From assembly GCA_033239525.1 (NCBI GenBank), contig BSYO01000024.1:8889991-8953990 (forward strand): a stretch of 64,000 nt of DNA, written 5' to 3'. Numbering within the stretch: the stretch's first letter is position 1; the number at the start of each line of letters is the position of its first letter. A program made the position numbers and the translations under genes. This DNA comes from Nepenthes gracilis. Its lineage: Eukaryota > Streptophyta > Magnoliopsida > Caryophyllales > Nepenthaceae. Below are positions 58,395-64,000 of the stretch, piece by piece. The notes beneath the pieces are model-generated. The model was not told the origin of the DNA. It was given only the letters and a program-made list of their open reading frames with translations, and searched no databases.

Positions 58395-61300
58395 ATGGCA
58401 TCATGGTCTTCAAAGAACTTGCCGTTAAGCGTGGAGCAATTCAATGGGTAGAGTAATTTTATTCTCTGGCAAGAGACGGTGAAGAACATTCTGACCAGAG
58501 AAGGAATAATAAAAGCGCCGAAGAAGAAGGAAGAAAAGCCGAAAAGTTTGTCTGAGGAAGAGTGGCAAGATAAAAGAGATCTTGCCAATTTCACTATTAA
58601 ATTATGCATGGTGGATAATACGCTCCAAGAGGTCCTTGTCCGACTGATCCGGTGGAGGTTTGGGAGAAGTTGGAGAATCGATATAAGTCCAAATCCCTGA
58701 CAACCAGGCTGCACGTGAAAAAGTAGTTATGGGCCTACAGTTGTTGGAAGGGGGAAGTTTTGAAAAATATTTGGACGAGTTCAACCGGATTGTGACACAG
58801 ATGGCGGCCCTTGACGAGAAGATTCAGAACGAGGACAAGGCGTTGGTTTCGCTGGCGTCTCTACCAGCTTCTTATGACAATATTGTCACTACGCTACTGT
58901 TTGGAAAAGACAATCTCAAATTGGACGAGATCATTGCTTCCTTACTCATGAATGAGTCAAGGCGGTTACAGGGGAACTCAATGTTTTTACATTCTGATGT
59001 ACTTGTGACCGAGTTTAGGGGAGGAACAGAGGACGCAGCCAGAAGCCTGGAGAGAAAGGCCACTATAAATCTTGATTAAGGTATCAAAACCTTGAATGCC
59101 ATTATTATGCTAAAAGGGAACACATCAAGAAGTAATGATTCAAGTGGAAGCATGAGAACGTAAAAAAAGAGAAAAAAGAAAAGGGACAAGGTGAAGGGAA
59201 GTCCTCAGTCTCAGTGGTCACAGAAGGAAATCTCTTCTTGACATGTGAAGAGAACGTGGTAGGCCTGACGGACGAGGAGTTAGGTTAGATGATTGACTCT
59301 GGTGCCACCTTGCATGTCACGTCTAGAAGAGGATTGTTTGCATCCTATACTTCAGGAGATTTTGGAGTAATAAGGATGGGTAATGAATGAACATCCCAAA
59401 TTATTGGTAGAGGTGACGTTGTGTTGGTCACCAATAATGGGACGAAGCTGATGTTAAATGATGTTTGACATGTTTTTGATATCTGACTCAATATCATTTC
59501 AGCCAGTCAGCTGGATGATGAAGGTTATTGTAATACCTTCTGTGAAGGTGAGTAAAAATTGACCAAAGGGTCTCTTGTTGTGGCAAGAGAAAAAAAGTGC
59601 TCTGGCCTATACATAATGAATTTGTCCGCAACGGCCGGAGATGTGAATGCTACAATCAGTAAGGAGTCTGAAAACTTGTGGTATCGAAGGTTGGGCCACA
59701 TGAGCGAACGTGGACTATCTTATCTGGCTAGGAAGGGCCTTATCGCCGGAGTAAAGGAGGACGGACTAAGGACATGTCCTCATTGCCTGGTCGAGTAAAC
59801 AAAGAAGAGTCTCATTTCATGGAGATTTGTCTATTCCAAAAGCAGAACTACTTGATCTCGTTCACATAGATGTGTGTGGACTATTCAAAAAGAAATCATT
59901 TGGTGGAGCTCAATATTTTATCTCTTTCATTAATGATTATTCCAGAAAACTATGAGTCTACCCATTGAAAACCAAGGACCAAGTTCTCAATATATTTGAG
60001 CAGTTTCATACTCTTGTTGAGCATCAGATAGAGAAAAAACTGAAAGTCATCCGAAGTGATAATGGCGGCGAGTACATAGGGCCATTTGATGTCTACTGCC
60101 GGTCACATGGTATTAGATATCAAAAGACGCCACAGTTGAACAAAGTGGCCGAGCGGATGAACCGCACACTTCTGGAGAAAGTACGGTGCATGCTTTTGAA
60201 GCTATGCTTCCTGCACACTTTTGGGCCGAAGCACTGAAGACGACGGCCCACATCATAAATAGGTCGCCCAGTAAACCCTTGAAGGATGAAGTGCGGAGAA
60301 GATTTGGTCGGATAAGGAGCTATCCTATGATCATCTACGGGTGTTTGGTTGCAAACCCTTTATACTTGTTCCAAAGGATGAAAGGATAAAATTGGAGCAA
60401 AAGACGATGCGGTGTGTCTTTCTGGGCTACGGGGAAGATATGCTGGGTTACAGATTTTTGATCCAGCTGGAAGAAGACTTGTCCGGTTAAGGGACGTAAC
60501 ATTCGTTGAAAATGAAACGATTAAGGATATTGACAGAAAGACCAAGTATGATGTCGAGCAGATGGATAAAGTAAGTATCAAAGTTGTCCATTCGGTATCT
60601 CTGGAAGACGAGGACAATAGTCTTGAGGCGGTTGAGTGTAATGGAGAGGCAATTATGACACATGATGAAGACCAGGATGAAGTCATTCCTCAACCGGCCG
60701 AGGATCTGCATGTCAGATGATCCTCACAAAATAGACGGCCGTCCGTCCGTCTGTCACCTAGTGAGTATATTATGCTCATTGATGTCGGAGAACCTAAAAC
60801 TTATGAAGAGGCTATGGAGGACAAGAGTGAGAAGAAATGGATGGAAGCCATGAAGGATGAAATGTGTTCTCTCCATTAAAATCACACATTTGATTTAGCC
60901 AAGCTTCCTAAGGAGAGGAGAGCTCTAAAGAACAAGTGGGTCTTTCGATTGAAGACGTCCGAGGACACTATGTAGCCGAGATACAAGGCGTGGATAGTGG
61001 TAAAAGGCTTTAGTCAACGAAAGGGAGTTAATTTTGTAAGATTTTTGCTCAAGTTGTGAAGATGTCTTCTATAAGGGTTGTGGTAGAATTGGCAGCCGCC
61101 AGAATCTGGAACTGGAGCAGATGGGTGTTCAGACAGCTTTCCTTCATGGTGAACTAGAAGAAGAAATTTACATAGAATAACCGGAAGGGTTCGAGGTTAA
61201 GGGGAAGGAGCGACTTGTCTGTCGTCTAAGGAGAGTCTGTATGAGTTGAAATAAGCTCCAAGATAGTTGTACAAGAAGTTTGAGTTGGTCATGGTTAGTC

Positions 61301-62361
61301 AAGGGTACCAGCGGACTACTTGTGATCACTGTGTATTCACACAGAGGTTTTTTGAAGATAATTTTGTTATCCTTCTCCTATATGTGGATGACATGTTGAT
61401 TGTTAGACGGAATATTACTTGGATAAAGAAGTTAAAGGAGCAACTTGGAGGGTCCTTTGTCATGAAAGACCTCGAACCAGCAAGGTAGATTTTTCGCGTC
61501 AGAATTATTTGTGATCGGGAGGTAGGGAGACTATGATTGTCCCAGGAAAGTTACATTGAAAAGGTGCTCCAACGCTTTAACATGGACCAAGTCCAAACCT
61601 GTCAGTACTCTACTAGCAAATCACCACAGGTTGAGCAGTCGACAGTGTTTGTCCTCAGACGAAGAGAAGTTATACATGATAGGCGTTCCCTATTCCTCAG
61701 CTGTAGGAAGCCTGATGAATGTCCTAGTATGCACAAGGCCAGACATAGCAGATGCTGTGGGTACAGTTAGCCGTTTTCTATCAAATCCAGGAAAGAAGCA
61801 CTGGTCCGCGGTTAAGTGGATCATGAGATACATCCGAGAAACTTCCAAGAGGTGCCTGTGTCTTGGAAGTGACGAGCCTCAATTGGTGGGCTACTCGAAT
61901 GCTGATATGGCAGGGGACATTGATAGTCACAAGTCCACTTCGGGATACTTAGTAAAGTTTGCTGGATGAGCAATTTCTTAGTAGTCTAAGTTGCAGAAGT
62001 GCATCGCCCTTTCTACTACAGAGGCCGTATACATTGCCGTGATAGAAGCTTGTAAAGAGATGTTGTGGATGAGAAAGTTCATTCAGGAGTCGGGCCTCAG
62101 ACAAGAAAAGTATGCAGTACTTTATAATAGTCAGAGTGCCATATCTCTCTATAAGAACTCCTCATTCATTCCAAATCGAAACATATCGATATTTGATATC
62201 ATTGGGTGAGGGATGTGCTTGAAGCCGATCTACTGTCACAAGAGAAGATTGGCACTGAAGAGAATGGGGTGGACATGATAACTAAAATTCTACCAAGAGA
62301 AAAGAATTAAGCTTACTGTAAGCTGGTTGGGCTGATAGACTTAACTTTTCCACAGTCATGA
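58395..62361 (+). pseudogene. Copia Gag-Pol polyprotein, broken by stops and frameshifts
   Basis: It opens at ATG 58395 (MASWSSKNLPLSVEQFNG, then a stop). Gag continues in two frames to about 59,079 (LPASYDNIVTTLLFGKDNL). Protease MIDSGATLHVT at about 59,290 keeps its DSG. Pre-integrase NLWYRRLGHMSERGL at about 59,670. Integrase core with DVCGLFKKKSFGGAQYF, VIRSDNGGEY (about 60,050) and NKVAERMNRTLLEK (about 60,140). RT with AFLHGELEEEIYIE (about 61,135) and LLLYVDDMLIV (about 61,375). RNase H with STTEAVYIAVIEACKE (about 62,010) and YNSQSAISL (about 62,125, where the usual DSQSA aspartate is Asn). It ends LIDLTFPQS and a stop at 62359. At least a dozen stops or shifts. Confidence 0.92.
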
Positions 62362-62370
62362 GGAAAAGTT
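62361..62370 (+). other. Polypurine tract of the copia element
   Basis: AGGAAAAGTT abuts the 3' LTR start at 62371 and overlaps the end of the pol frame. Confidence 0.75.
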
Positions 62371-63194
62371 TGTTGGGAGGTCATTCCCATGTGAAAGTCC
62401 TAATAACCGGAGGACTCAGACGGAGCTCATGGACTGCGAAATGAATAAGCAGAGGGAATTTCGGTCAACAAAGTTGACCGAAAATAATTAGGCGGGTAAC
62501 AATGTCTGGTCAATATGTTAACCGGCGAGTGGCATAAGCTGCCTTACATTGTTGAAAGATCCTTGAAGGACTGCGGACTAATCTCCTAAGGGATTGGCAG
62601 TCATGTGGAAAGGACGGTTAACGGGCATTAACCGGTCTTGTGAAAACGCGGGTGTTGGAACGTTGGCCACCCGTCAGGAAATCCAGAACGGTGCCAGTTT
62701 AGAAGATCTTCTGAGCGTATGTGATCTCAGACAATTTTGTAGGAGCTGTTTTTTATACAGAGTATATTCATATTATCGGTAAGGACAGATTTTGTCATAT
62801 AATAAAGGATATTTCTCTAATTTGCTAAATATAAACCTCTGTTATTTTAAGGGTGCGTGAAAGTAAAAAATTTAAGAGATAGTGAGAGTGAAAAATAGGG
62901 AAGAAAAGAGAGAGAGTTGTGAGCAAAACGGAGTGTGTTTTTGTATTACTTATACTATGTTCTTCGGTCTTCTTTCTCATGTGCCAATGTAATTGTGGGA
63001 TATTATTTTCAGCCTCCACATAGTGAAATCGATTCGTAGACGAATGTCTTGTGATTTTTTCCTTACTTGATAAGAGTTTTTCATGTAAAAATTCGCGTGT
63101 TCATCATCATCTTCTTCATTCCTTTACCGTGTCTGTTTGTGTGAGGAGTTTGACGTCCTACTGTCCGTCCGATAATGTCTCTTTTGGGACAACA
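62371..63194 (+). repeat. 3' LTR of the copia element
   Basis: 824 bp, TGTTGGGAGG...GGGACAACA, colinear with the 5' LTR. Followed by the TSD ACTCT. Confidence 0.92.
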
Positions 63195-63199
63195 ACTCT
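63195..63199. repeat. Right TSD of the copia element
   Basis: ACTCT, identical to 57530-57534. Confidence 0.9.
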
Positions 63200-64000
63200 G
63201 TTATATATATCTTGTCTGGCTAAATTTTGGTTATTTTTTGTGGAGATTTGAGATGAGAGAAAATGAGAAGATGGTAAAAGAGAGAAAGATAGAGGAAGCT
63301 AGAGAGTCTAATTCAAATGATCTCAAGTAAATTTTTTGATAATTTAGAGTTAAAACAAGTATATCCCAAGCCTTTTTTTTGTTGCTATTTTTTTAATTTA
63401 TTGAGTATTTATTATTTTAAATATTTATACATGTTATATTTTCATATCTAGATTGTATATTTCATATGCATGTAATAATCTTCTCATTTTTGAGCAACAT
63501 CGCATGAAATTTATGTTTATGTCAATGTTCATTATATTATCTAGTCGATTTTTGTAATTTTCTTTCATGTATGTGCTAAAATCTTGACTAAATGGCTTTT
63601 ACATGTTTTAAATTTGTATAGAATGACCTACATGTTTAAAGTGTTTCTACTTGCTTAAATTTATCATCCATGTTTCAAAAATTCTTTAAACTTCTTCTGT
63701 ATGTATACAATGTAAGAAAAAGGTTACTGAATATTTTTATAATTTATTTAAAATGGCTCATATATTGTAAATTTTAGAATGTGGATTTTATGGGCTTTAA
63801 AATTTACATATTTATGTTCTTCCACTAATTTTATACAAATATATGGTAAGAAATTAAAAAAATAAAAAAAAAAACTCTACAATATATTAAAATTTTAAGA
63901 ATATTTTCTCTAAAATGAGAAAATATAAGAATTATGAGAAATTATGTAGAGTTTTTATATATCTAAATATCAGACCATTATAATAAATTCAACGGGTGGT

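Larger units (their letters stand above)
57535..63194 (+). mobile_element. Ty1/copia (Tork/Tnt1-like) retrotransposon, complete structure, defective coding
   Basis: 5,660 bp. LTRs 57535-58359 and 62371-63194 both begin TGTTGGGAGG and end CAATA/CAACA. TSD ACTCT on both sides. The primer-binding site TGGCATCAGAGATAGG matches the initiator-methionine tRNA type. A purine-rich AGGAAAAG lies just before the 3' LTR. Gag-protease-integrase-RT-RNase H order defines Ty1/copia; motif wording is closest to Tnt1-like elements. The two LTRs look 85-90% alike by eye, and the coding frame has many stops, so it is not recently active. Confidence 0.93.
57164..64000 (+). mobile_element. Family X copy 2, split by a copia element and running off the right edge
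   Basis: 57,164-57,534 (TGTAAGATTTGAGTTTAAAT onward) matches the start of copy 1 at 49,239. 63,195-64,000 matches 49,590-50,370, including AAGTATAT.....AAGC.TTTTTTT, ATTTTAAATA and CATGAAATTTAT. The copia element at 57535-63194 sits between the two halves, so X copy 2 was there first. The right end lies outside the window. Confidence 0.7.

Overview
The window reads as plant nuclear DNA from a flowering plant. It is AT-rich and crowded with long-terminal-repeat (LTR) retrotransposons of typical plant lineages: Ty3/gypsy chromovirus, Ty3/gypsy Tat and Ty1/copia. It also carries L1-type LINE remnants and one intron-containing plant transcription-factor gene. There are no operons, bacterial signals, rRNA, tRNA or CRISPR arrays. 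All coordinates of decayed elements are approximate unless a target-site duplication (TSD) is quoted.

The only gene that looks intact is a GT-2-type trihelix transcription factor on the minus strand, complement(join(33282..34872, 35543..35844)), 630 codons. Its single intron splits the first trihelix domain. The flanking 3.5 kb upstream and 0.9 kb downstream are largely featureless AT-rich DNA.

Layout, left to right. 1-1735: minus-strand fragment of a chromovirus gag-pol (zinc knuckle, protease, reverse transcriptase), running off the left edge, with an in-frame 45-bp triplication. 1736-2815: AT-rich MITE-like block. 2950-5835: minus-strand Tat-lineage gag-protease fossil with a candidate 5' LTR. 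5836-7544: unassigned. 7545-14893: a complete LARD-like element with two 1.54-kb LTRs, little coding capacity and internal tandem repeats. 14899-17230: LINE fossil, plus strand. 17240-32415: a decayed Tat-lineage element on the minus strand, with an antisense extra ORF, into which two chromovirus-type solo LTRs (24945-27902 and 29174-31500) have inserted. 32430-39700: the trihelix gene and its surroundings. 39702-41249: a solo LTR. 43790-44460: a second LINE fossil. 46441-53000: an old LTR element interrupted by a solo LTR (49239-51351). 53046-56115: two direct copies of an LTR plus the start of a gag-like region. 57164-64000: another copy of the 49-kb LTR family, split by a copia element at 57535-63194 that has a perfect TSD.

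The region works mainly as a record of nested insertions: coding sequences in nearly all elements are broken by stops and frameshifts. The most interesting points are the antisense transposase-like ORF inside the Tat element, a shared primer-binding-site sequence linking the LARD to Tat elements, a regular array of inverted WRKY-box pairs inside one solo LTR, an exact 61-bp higher-order minisatellite, and the apparently tandem LTR-gag organisation at 53-56 kb. I did not find a clearly undescribed biological system.
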